This document shows, in pieces, positions 37,182 to 44,338 of a DNA stretch of 64,000 nucleotides. The DNA comes from Curtobacterium sp. VKM Ac-1393 (lineage in GTDB: Bacteria > Actinomycetota > Actinomycetes > Actinomycetales > Microbacteriaceae): the NCBI RefSeq assembly GCF_015350995.1, contig NZ_JADKRW010000003.1, positions 124,001 through 188,000 on the forward strand, written 5' to 3'. The notes under the pieces are model-generated. The model ran no database searches. It worked only from the letters and a program-made list of their open reading frames with translations, and was not told the origin of the DNA. A program made the translations under genes and the position numbers. How positions within the stretch are numbered: the first letter of the stretch is position 1; each line of letters starts with the position of its first letter.

Positions 37182-38153
37182 GTGACCACAGCACCTGTCC
37201 TCGACCGGCCCACGGACGCGACTGCCGCGCCGCGTCCGCGCCGGAACCGCACCTACGGCACCAGTCTCACCCGCGGCCAGGGCCGGAGCGGCTGGCTGTT
37301 CCTCGCCCCGTTCGGCCTGTTCTACGTGGCGTTCCTGCTCGGCCCGACGGTCTGGATGATCGTCTCGAGCTTCTTCAACACCTCGACGGTCCGCACCGGG
37401 CTCGGCAGCTTCGCCGGGTTCGCGAACTACGCGGAGATGCTCGGACGCCCGGACTTCTGGTCCTCGCTCTGGCACACCCTGCAGTTCACGCTGTACACGA
37501 CCCCGCCGCTCGTCATCCTGGCCTTCCTGTTCGCCGTGCTGACGAACCGGATGAACAGGGGCCAGTGGTTCTTCCGTCTGGCGTTCTTCCTGCCGTTCAT
37601 CCTGCCGTCGGCGACGATCTCCCTCATCTGGGTGTTCATCTTCACGCCGGCGACCGGCCTGTGGGCGAGCATGCAGTCCCTGCTCGGCATGACACCGGGT
37701 TCGGGCATGCTGTCCAGCCCGAACACCGCGATGATCGGTGTCGCGATCGCCACCGTGTGGTGGACCCTCGGCTTCAACTTCGTGCTCTACCTGGCCGGCC
37801 TGCAGGAGATCCCGCGCGAACTGTACGAGGCCGCCGCAGTCGACGGCGCGTCGAACTGGCAGCAGATCAAGTCGATCACGCTACCGCTGCTCGGCCGCAC
37901 CACGACGCTGGTGATCCTGCTGCAGATCATCGCGAGCCTGAAGATCTTCGACCAGGTGTACCTGATGACGAACGGCGGGCCGGGCATCTCCACCCAGGTC
38001 TCCCTGCAGCTCATCACCGGTGTCGGCTTCACCGACAACCGACTCGGCGCCGCATCGGCCGCATCGGTCCTCTTGTTCATCGTGATCGTCGCGATCGCGG
38101 TCATCCGGCAGCTCGTCGAGCGCGCTGCCGCCAAGCGTGAGATCGGGGCCTGA
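37182..38153 (+). CDS. Sugar ABC transporter permease (MalF type)
   Basis: 323-aa CUT1 permease. Basic tail RPRRNRTYG, then GWLFLAPFGLFYVAFLLGPT and five more helices. The EAA loop is RELYEAAAVDGASNWQQIKS. The start is GTG at 37182, with GAAAGG nine bases upstream. Confidence 0.92.
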   Translation: MTTAPVLDRPTDATAAPRPRRNRTYGTSLTRGQGRSGWLFLAPFGLFYVAFLLGPTVWMIVSSFFNTSTVRTGLGSFAGFANYAEMLGRPDFWSSLWHTLQFTLYTTPPLVILAFLFAVLTNRMNRGQWFFRLAFFLPFILPSATISLIWVFIFTPATGLWASMQSLLGMTPGSGMLSSPNTAMIGVAIATVWWTLGFNFVLYLAGLQEIPRELYEAAAVDGASNWQQIKSITLPLLGRTTTLVILLQIIASLKIFDQVYLMTNGGPGISTQVSLQLITGVGFTDNRLGAASAASVLLFIVIVAIAVIRQLVERAAAKREIGA

Positions 38154-38154
38154 C

Positions 38155-39069
38155 ATGACCGCCACTGAGAGCATCACCACCGGTCGTTCCAAGCTCCGTA
38201 CCGGCGTCTCGGCCGCAGCACCCGCGAACGCGGCGAAGATCGGCGTCTCCGGCAAGGGCTTCAACCTGGTCGCCGGCATCATCCTGTCGGTGTTCGCGAT
38301 CATCTGGCTCATCCCCAGCCTGTTCGCTTTGAAGACGTCCCTGTCCGACAACGGTGTCGCAGCCCTCGGCGCGAACTCGATCCTGTCGAACTGGAACCCG
38401 ACACTGCACTCGTACGCGTCGCTCTTCGGCGCCGGGGACATCTGGAACTGGTACCTCGCCAGTGCCATCACGAGCGTCGTCACCGCGGTGCTCACGGTGT
38501 TCTTCGCCTCGATGGCGGCGTTCGCGTTGTCCCGACTCGTGTTCCGCGGTCGGAACATCGCGTTCCTGCTCATCATCCTCGGGATCATGATCCCGACGCA
38601 GGTGCTGATCATCCCGATCTTCCAGGAACTCAACGCAGTCGGTCTGCTGAACACCTACTGGTCGGTGATCTTCCCGCAGGTCCCCGCCGTGATCGCGGTG
38701 TTCATCTTCAAGCAGTTCTTCGACGGGATCCCGAAGGAGTTGGAAGAGGCCGCACGCATCGACGGTGCCAGCATCTGGAAGGTCTACTGGTCGGTCATCC
38801 TGCCGCTGTCGCGTCCGGTGATCGCCGCGGTCACGATCCTGACCTTCGTCGGGGTCTGGAACAACCTGCTGCTGCCGCTGTTCGTGCTGTCGAACCCGGA
38901 CCTCATGACGATCCCGGTCGGGCTCGCCACGGTCCAGGGCAGCTTCGGTCAGCGCTACGCGGACATCCAGGCCGGGGCGATCCTGGCGGCGTTGCCGCTG
39001 ATCATCCTCTACCTGATCTTCCAGCGGCAGATCGTGGAGGGCGTGACGGGCTCCGGTCTCAAGGGCTGA
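38155..39069 (+). CDS. Sugar ABC transporter permease (MalG type)
   Basis: 304-aa partner permease with GFNLVAGIILSVFAIIWLIP as first helix and ELEEAARIDGASIWKVYWSV as coupling loop. ATG at 38155 lies one base after the preceding stop. A 38-bp perfect palindrome follows the operon. As in the other CUT1 loci here, no dedicated ATPase is encoded. Confidence 0.93.
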   Translation: MTATESITTGRSKLRTGVSAAAPANAAKIGVSGKGFNLVAGIILSVFAIIWLIPSLFALKTSLSDNGVAALGANSILSNWNPTLHSYASLFGAGDIWNWYLASAITSVVTAVLTVFFASMAAFALSRLVFRGRNIAFLLIILGIMIPTQVLIIPIFQELNAVGLLNTYWSVIFPQVPAVIAVFIFKQFFDGIPKELEEAARIDGASIWKVYWSVILPLSRPVIAAVTILTFVGVWNNLLLPLFVLSNPDLMTIPVGLATVQGSFGQRYADIQAGAILAALPLIILYLIFQRQIVEGVTGSGLKG

Positions 39070-39085
39070 CGCCACCCCACGACGA

Positions 39086-39123
39086 ACGGGAGGCCCGGTG
39101 CCAGCTGGCACCGGGCCTCCCGT
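39086..39123. terminator. 38-bp perfect palindrome (GACGGGAGGC family)
   Basis: ACGGGAGGCCCGGTGCCAG is followed directly by its exact complement, so the element has no separate loop. It lies 17 bp after the importer operon and between convergent genes. The sequence could form a cruciform or a very stable terminator stem. Confidence 0.85.
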
Positions 39124-39161
39124 CCGTCGTGTCGGTCGCGTCCCGGGCGCGGGTCGCCTGC

Positions 39162-39225
39162 CGGAATCGGGCGTACCTGGCGGAAACGGGCGTACCCGCC
39201 GAGAAGTTCCGTGACGGTACGCCCG
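39162..39225. repeat. Family 3 repeat with GGGCGTACC inverted pair
   Basis: CGGAATCGGGCGTACCTGG (39162-39180) matches 27117-27135 at 17 of 19 bases. It is followed by CGGGCGTACC (39187-39196) and its complement GGTACGCCCG (39216-39225), which could fold into a stem. The element sits in the convergent gap before the siderophore-interacting protein gene. Confidence 0.6.
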
Positions 39226-39270
39226 GGAGCACCAGGCATCGCACACGCCATGGGAAGGAACGGGCGCCGC

Positions 39271-40110
39271 TCAGGCGGAGACGGACTCCTTGGCCTCGTG
39301 CTTCCAGAACCCAGAGAACGTGATGCGCGACTTCGGCAGGCCCGCGCGGTGCAGGTGCCGGCGCCCCTCGGTGGCGAGCGTCGACTCGCCGACGACGAAG
39401 GCGTAGCCGCGGTCGTCGGAGGGCACGTGCCGCTGCAGTTCGGCGAGCGCAGCGCGGCCCGGGACCGCGTGGTGGTCGACCTCGTCGCGGACGATCCACG
39501 TGACCGCCACCCCGGCCGGAGCGTCGATCGCGCGGACGTCCCCGGCGGTGGGGACCTCTTGGATGATGCGGCCGACGGCGTTCCGGGGCAGCGACGCGGC
39601 GATGCCGAGGACGCCGGGCAGGCCGGTCTCCTCGGCAGCGATCACGATCTCGCTGGTGTCGTCGGGGCAGTCGAAGATGCAGCCCTGGTCGAGCATCGCC
39701 AGCTGGTCGCCGGCCCGGGCGGCGCAGGCCCAGATCGCTGCGCGGCCCTCGGGCTCGCCGTCGGCGTCGGTGTGCACGACGAAGTCGATGTCCATCTCCG
39801 CGGTGCCGTCGGGCCTCGGGCGGAACGCGGCGACGGTGTAGTTCGCGCAGTGCGGGCGGATGTCCTCCGGGATCGCGAGGAAGGTCGGCCACCACTTCTT
39901 GCCGTCCAGGTCCGGCATCCGGAACGCGTCCTGGTCCGGGCGACCGGTGAACAGGCGGAACCAGTGGTCGAAGCCCAGGAACGGGAACTCGTGCAGGTCG
40001 TCGCCGGTGACGGTGACGCGCTGCATCGACGGCGTGGTGCGCTCGGTCCGCAGGACGTGGGCGCGGAAGAGCCGGGGGTTCTCGGGCAGGAGCCGCGGAG
40101 TCTTCGCCAT
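39271..40110 (-). CDS. Siderophore-interacting protein (ferric-siderophore reductase, SIP family)
   Basis: 279-aa flavin reductase of the ViuB/SIP type, which reduces Fe(III) in imported siderophores using NAD(P)H and FAD. MQRVTVTGDDLHEFP and the FAD-binding segment PHCANYTVAAFRPRPDGTAE are followed by the SIP domain (AIWACAARAGDQLAMLDQGC, GVAVTWIVRDEVDHHAVP, ITFSGFWKHEAKESV). The start codon overlaps an iron box, implying a leader of almost no length. Divergent from the siderophore importer and therefore probably iron-repressed with it. Confidence 0.93.
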   Translation of the reverse strand: MAKTPRLLPENPRLFRAHVLRTERTTPSMQRVTVTGDDLHEFPFLGFDHWFRLFTGRPDQDAFRMPDLDGKKWWPTFLAIPEDIRPHCANYTVAAFRPRPDGTAEMDIDFVVHTDADGEPEGRAAIWACAARAGDQLAMLDQGCIFDCPDDTSEIVIAAEETGLPGVLGIAASLPRNAVGRIIQEVPTAGDVRAIDAPAGVAVTWIVRDEVDHHAVPGRAALAELQRHVPSDDRGYAFVVGESTLATEGRRHLHRAGLPKSRITFSGFWKHEAKESVSA

Positions 40111-40128
40111 GAGGCAAGGCTAACCTAA
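40110..40128. promoter_or_regulatory. DtxR/IdeR iron box in the divergent siderophore promoter
   Basis: Read on the minus strand, TTAGGTTAGCCTTGCCTCA agrees with the DtxR/IdeR/DmdR consensus at 16 of 19 positions. It fills the 19-bp gap between two divergent start codons, so both transcripts must begin inside or right beside it. Confidence 0.88.
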
Positions 40129-40129
40129 G

Positions 40130-41218
40130 ATGTTTTCCGTGCCAGCCCCTTCTCCTGCCCTGGCTTCCGTCTCGGAGGCCCGCACCGCCGAAGCGTCAGC
40201 AGCCCTCGGCGTCCACCGGACCGCGGTGCGCCGACGCGTCCTGGTGATCGTCGGACTGCTCGTCGCGCTCGTCGTGGTGGCGGTCGCGAGCATGCTCCTC
40301 GGCAGCAACCGGATCGGCGTCGACCGGGTGCTCGACGGCCTGCTGCGGACGGGATCGACCACCGACGAGGCGATCGTCTGGGGCTCCCGGGTCCCGCGCA
40401 CGCTCATCGGCGCCGCGGTCGGTGCGGCCCTGGGCATCGCGGGGCTCCTGATGCAGGGGCACACCCGCAACCCGCTCGCCGACCCCGGGCTGTTCGGGGT
40501 CTCGTCGGGTGCCGGACTCGCGGTCGTCCTCGGTGTGTACGTGTTCGGGGTCACCAGCACGAGTGCGACCGTGTGGTTCGCCCTCGGCGGGGCATTGGTC
40601 GCGAGCGTCGTCGTGTTCTCGGTGACCGTCGCGGGCAGTGGGACGGCCAGCCCGGTGCCGCTCGCCCTCGCTGGCGCCGCCGTCTCGGCCCTGCTCGGCG
40701 CGCTCACCTCGTTCGTCGTCCTGACCGACCAGGACTCGCTCGACGCCTACCGCCTGTGGGTCGTCGGGTCCCTCGCCGCGCGGCAGCTCGACATCCTCGG
40801 CGCGGTGTGGCCGTTCCTGGTCGCCGGGCTGGTGCTCGCGGTCCTGAACGTGCGGGCGCTCGACGCGCTCGGGCTCGGGTCGGACCTGGCGAAGGGCCTG
40901 GGCGAGAACGTGCTCGCCGCGCGGCTCGTCGGGCTCGGTGGCATCACGCTGCTCGCCGCCGGCGCGACCGCGGCCGCCGGCCCGATCGGGTTCGTCGGCC
41001 TGACCGTTCCGCACGTCGCCCGGGCCCTGGTCGGCACCGGACACCGGTGGACGCTGCCGGTCTCCGGGCTCGTCGGGGCGGCGCTCGTGCTGCTCGCCGA
41101 CGTCGTGGGACGTCTGATCGGCGGGTTCTCCGAGGTCGAGGTCGGCATCGTCCTCGCTGTCATCGGCGGTCCGGTGTTCGTCGCCGTCGCCCGTCGTCGA
41201 TCGCTGGTGTCCCTGTGA
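40130..41218 (+). CDS. Iron-siderophore ABC transporter permease (FecCD family), first subunit
   Basis: 362-aa permease with about ten helices: RRRVLVIVGLLVALVVVAVA, then SRVPRTLIGAAVGAALGIAG, GLLMQGHTRNPLADPGLFGV and FIGLTVPH-like FVGLTVPHVARALVG. The ATG at 40130 falls two bases after the iron box with no ribosome-binding site, suggesting a leaderless transcript. GTG at 40139 is an alternative that would fit a TAAGAT -10 at 40126-40131. The stop overlaps the next start (GTGA). Confidence 0.9.
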   Translation: MFSVPAPSPALASVSEARTAEASAALGVHRTAVRRRVLVIVGLLVALVVVAVASMLLGSNRIGVDRVLDGLLRTGSTTDEAIVWGSRVPRTLIGAAVGAALGIAGLLMQGHTRNPLADPGLFGVSSGAGLAVVLGVYVFGVTSTSATVWFALGGALVASVVVFSVTVAGSGTASPVPLALAGAAVSALLGALTSFVVLTDQDSLDAYRLWVVGSLAARQLDILGAVWPFLVAGLVLAVLNVRALDALGLGSDLAKGLGENVLAARLVGLGGITLLAAGATAAAGPIGFVGLTVPHVARALVGTGHRWTLPVSGLVGAALVLLADVVGRLIGGFSEVEVGIVLAVIGGPVFVAVARRRSLVSL

Positions 41219-42366
41219 GCGGCACGACCGACCGCACGCGCGGCACGACCGACCGCACGCGCGGCACGACCGACGGCGCAGCTGTGTCCGTGGCCGCCGT
41301 CACGGTCCGGGCACCCGGCCGCACCGGTGTCCGCATCGGCCCGATCGGTCTCGCCTGGCGCCCGCGGGTGTTCTGGTACACGGTCGCATCCCTCGGCCTC
41401 GTCCTGGTGCTCGTCGTCCTGGGCGTCGCGATCGGGTCGACCTGGATCGCCCCGGGCATCGTGGTGCGCTCGCTGCTCGGGCTCGAGAGCGGTCCGCACG
41501 CCTTCATCGTCACCACGCTCCGGCTGCCCCGGGTGCTCACCGGTGCGTTCGTCGGCCTGACCCTCGGCATCGCCGGCGCTCTGACGCAGACCTTCACCCG
41601 GAACCCCCTCGGCACCCCGGACATCATCGGGGTGACGTCGGGTGCGAGCGTCGGCGCCGTGGCTGCCATCGTGCTCGGCGGTGGCACGTACTCGGTGTCC
41701 TCTGTGGTGCTCGGCGGCGGGATCCCGGTCGCTGCGACGATCGGTGCGCTCATCGCGGCAGCCGTCGTGTACGGCCTCGGCTGGCGCGGCGGGGTGCAGA
41801 GCTACCGGCTCATCCTGGTCGGCATCGGTGTGAGCGCGACCCTCGACGCCGTGACGAGCTACCTGCTCGTCCGCGCCAAGATCACCGTCGCCACGGCGGC
41901 GTCGCAGTGGCTCGTCGGCAGCCTGTCGAGCACCTCGTGGTCGAGCGTCTGGCCGCTGCTGATCGTCGCCGCGGTCGCGGTGCCGATCGCTCTCGCGACG
42001 AGTGCGGCGCTCGGCATCGGGCAGCTCGGCGACGAGGTCGCCACAGGCGTCGGGCTCGCCGTGCAGCGGCACCGTCTGCTCGTGATCGCACTGGCGGTGG
42101 TACTCACCGCAGCAGCCGTGGCCGCCGCCGGACCGGTCGGCTTCGTCGCGTTCGTGGTCCCGCAGGTCGGACTCCGGCTGGCGGGGACGAACCGACCACC
42201 GCTCCTGCTCGCCGGCCTGCTCGGCGCCGCGCTGGTCCTGGCCGCGGACCTGCTGTCCCGATCGGCGTTCCCGTGGCAGGTGCCCGTCGGCATCATCACG
42301 ACCGTGATCGGCGCCCCCTACCTGATCTGGCTCCTCATCCGTCACCGCAAGGAGATGTCCCGATGA
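41215..42366 (+). CDS. Iron-siderophore ABC transporter permease (FecCD family), second subunit
   Basis: 383-aa partner permease: RVFWYTVASLGLVLVLVVLG, RLPRVLTGAFVGLTLGIAGA, TQTFTRNPLGTPDIIGVTSG and VGFVAFVVPQVGLRLAGTNR. The first 20 residues repeat GTTDRTR, encoded by 21-bp tandem DNA repeats, and are not part of the family domain. The start GTG at 41215 couples to the previous gene. A GTG at 41284, after the repeat, is a possible alternative. Confidence 0.91.
   Translation: MSGTTDRTRGTTDRTRGTTDGAAVSVAAVTVRAPGRTGVRIGPIGLAWRPRVFWYTVASLGLVLVLVVLGVAIGSTWIAPGIVVRSLLGLESGPHAFIVTTLRLPRVLTGAFVGLTLGIAGALTQTFTRNPLGTPDIIGVTSGASVGAVAAIVLGGGTYSVSSVVLGGGIPVAATIGALIAAAVVYGLGWRGGVQSYRLILVGIGVSATLDAVTSYLLVRAKITVATAASQWLVGSLSSTSWSSVWPLLIVAAVAVPIALATSAALGIGQLGDEVATGVGLAVQRHRLLVIALAVVLTAAAVAAAGPVGFVAFVVPQVGLRLAGTNRPPLLLAGLLGAALVLAADLLSRSAFPWQVPVGIITTVIGAPYLIWLLIRHRKEMSR
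41220..41274. repeat. 21-bp tandem repeat at the 5' end of the second permease gene
   Basis: CGGCACGACCGACCGCACGC plus G is present in two exact copies (41220-41240, 41241-41261) and a 13-bp third part. The unit keeps the reading frame and adds seven residues per copy. Confidence 0.93.
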
Positions 42367-43223
42367 CGACACCCCCGTCCACCCCGGTCCTCGAAGCCCG
42401 CGGCCTGTCCGTCGGCTACGACCGGCACCCCGTGCTGACCGACCTGGACCTGCGGATCGAGCGCGGCACCGTCACGACGTTCCTCGGCGCGAACGGCTGC
42501 GGCAAGTCGACCCTGCTCAAGGCGTTCGGCCGCGTGCTGAAGCCGCAGTCCGGCGAGGTCCTGCTCGACGGCGCTCCGATCCGCAAGGAGCCGAACCGCC
42601 AGGTCGCACGGAAGCTCGCGATCCTGCCGCAGTCCCCCGTCGCGCCCGCCGGCACCAGCGTGCTCGACCTCGTGATGCGTGGCCGCAACCCGCACCAGTC
42701 GTGGGCGAAGCCGTGGACCGCGGACGACGCCGACGTCGCCGAGCAGGCCATCGCGGCGACCGGCCTGACCGAGGTCGCGCACCGCGACGTCGCGAGCCTG
42801 TCCGGTGGGCAGCGCCAGCGTGCGTGGATCGCCCTGGTGGTCGCGCAGCAGGCCGACACGTTGCTGCTCGACGAGCCGACGACCTACCTCGACCTCGCGC
42901 ACCAGCTCGAGGTCCTGCGCCTGGTCCGTCGACTCAACCGCGAGCAGGGTTCCACCATCGTGATGGTGCTGCACGACCTGTCGCTCGCGGCCCGGTTCTC
43001 CGACCGGCTCGTCGTGCTGCACGAGGGCGGTGTGGTCGCTGACGGCGCGCCGAACGACGTCCTGACCCCGGCGTTGCTCGAGCGGGCCTTCGGGCTGCAC
43101 GCCCGGGTGTTCCCGGATCCCGTGACTGGTGCCCCGATGATCGTGCCCGAGGCCGACGAGCACGACCCGTCGCCGATCCGCGAACGCGACACCGTGCTGG
43201 CGACCGCGGCAGACTTAGGTTAG
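42363..43223 (+). CDS. Iron-siderophore ABC transporter ATPase (FecE type)
   Basis: 286-aa ATPase: Walker A GANGCGKST, Q-loop LAILPQSPVAP, signature LSGGQRQRAWIALV, Walker B LLLDEPTTYLDLA and H-loop MVLHDL. The ATG at 42363 overlaps the permease stop (ATGA). Its last codons lie inside the second iron box, so the box serves the following binding-protein gene from within this coding sequence. Confidence 0.94.
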   Translation: MTTPPSTPVLEARGLSVGYDRHPVLTDLDLRIERGTVTTFLGANGCGKSTLLKAFGRVLKPQSGEVLLDGAPIRKEPNRQVARKLAILPQSPVAPAGTSVLDLVMRGRNPHQSWAKPWTADDADVAEQAIAATGLTEVAHRDVASLSGGQRQRAWIALVVAQQADTLLLDEPTTYLDLAHQLEVLRLVRRLNREQGSTIVMVLHDLSLAARFSDRLVVLHEGGVVADGAPNDVLTPALLERAFGLHARVFPDPVTGAPMIVPEADEHDPSPIRERDTVLATAADLG

Positions 43224-43233
43224 CCTCTCCTAA
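43215..43233 (+). promoter_or_regulatory. DtxR/IdeR iron box before the siderophore-binding protein
   Basis: TTAGGTTAGCCTCTCCTAA agrees with the consensus at 17 of 19 positions. It includes the stop codon of the ATPase gene and ends one base before the GTG start of the next gene. TAGCCT inside it (43221-43226) is placed as a -10 for a leaderless start. Confidence 0.9.
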
Positions 43234-43234
43234 C

Positions 43235-44245
43235 GTGAAGCTCTCCCGACGCGGCTCCCTCCGAGCCACCCTCCTGACCTCCGTGGCCGTCTCGGCCCTC
43301 CTCCTCGCCGGCTGCTCGAGCACCGACTCGAACGACTCCGACGGTGACACCGCGGCGTCGAAGGCCTGGTCCTACGAGGACGCCACCGGCACGACCGTCA
43401 AGGTCGACCACACGCCGAAGCGCGTCGTCGTGCTGAACGACATCGCGATCTCGTTCATCGAGTACGGCCTGAAGCCGATCGGCACCTTCGGGCAGCTGAC
43501 CATGGCGAAGGACGCCCGGTTCGACGACCTGGACACCGACGGCATCACGCAGCTCGGCACCGCGTACGGCGACATCGACCTCGAGAAGCTCGCCGCGCTG
43601 AAGCCCGACCTCGTCGTGACCTCGGTCTACCCGAAGGACGAGAAGGGCACGCTCGACGACACCCAGCCCGGCTACGGCTTCAAGGACAACGAGCAGGAGA
43701 AGCAGATCGAGGCGATCGCCCCGGTCGTCCAGGTCAAGTGGGGCGGCAAGGGCGAGGACGTCATCGAGAAGATCGCCGACCTGTCCGAGTCCCTCGGCGC
43801 CAAGGAGTCGACGATCGAGGCCGCCGAGAAGCGCTTCGACACCGCCGGTGACGAGCTCGAGAAGGTCGCCAAGGAGCAGGACCTGTCGGTCGTCTCCATG
43901 TACGCCGACGGCGACGGTGCCTACGTCACCCGCCCGACCGACGAGCCGCTGCTGCAGATGTACTCGTCGTTCGGCGTCGACTTCGTGAACCCGAAGCCGA
44001 AGGGCTTCTACTGGGGCATCTACTCGTGGGAGAACGCGGGCCAGATCAAGGCCGACGTGCTGCTGCTGTCGCAGCAGGGCTACCAGGTCGCGGACCTCGA
44101 GAAGCAGCCGACCTTCGCCGACAACGCGGCGCTCGAAGCCGGCCAGGTGCACAGCTTCACGTTCCCGGCGCTCGACTACGCCTCGCAGGCCGAGTACATG
44201 AAGGAGCTCGCGGGCTGGCTCGCGGACAGCAAGAAGCTGTCCTAG
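43235..44245 (+). CDS. Iron-siderophore ABC transporter binding lipoprotein (FecB type)
   Basis: 336-aa class III binding protein: signal RGSLRATLLTSVAVSALLLA then GCSSTDSN, followed by GTTVKVDHTPKRVVVLND, ALKPDLVVTSVYPKDEKGTL and the long connecting helix. The start is GTG at 43235 with no Shine-Dalgarno sequence and an iron box ending at 43233. The gene can therefore be expressed separately from the three upstream transporter genes. A 40-bp palindrome follows it. Confidence 0.93.
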   Translation: MKLSRRGSLRATLLTSVAVSALLLAGCSSTDSNDSDGDTAASKAWSYEDATGTTVKVDHTPKRVVVLNDIAISFIEYGLKPIGTFGQLTMAKDARFDDLDTDGITQLGTAYGDIDLEKLAALKPDLVVTSVYPKDEKGTLDDTQPGYGFKDNEQEKQIEAIAPVVQVKWGGKGEDVIEKIADLSESLGAKESTIEAAEKRFDTAGDELEKVAKEQDLSVVSMYADGDGAYVTRPTDEPLLQMYSSFGVDFVNPKPKGFYWGIYSWENAGQIKADVLLLSQQGYQVADLEKQPTFADNAALEAGQVHSFTFPALDYASQAEYMKELAGWLADSKKLS

Positions 44246-44262
44246 GACGCAACCGACGAGCA

Positions 44263-44302
44263 GACGGGAGGCCCGTTGCCAGCTGGCAACGGGCCTCCCG
44301 TC
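44263..44302. terminator. 40-bp perfect palindrome (GACGGGAGGC family)
   Basis: GACGGGAGGCCCGTTGCCAG is joined directly to its exact complement. Compared with the copy at 39086 the GG/CC next to the centre has changed to TT/AA on both arms, a compensated change that preserves pairing. It lies between convergent stop codons. Confidence 0.87.
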
Positions 44303-44338
44303 CGTCATCCGTCTGGTTCCAGGGCCCGCCTGCTGTCG

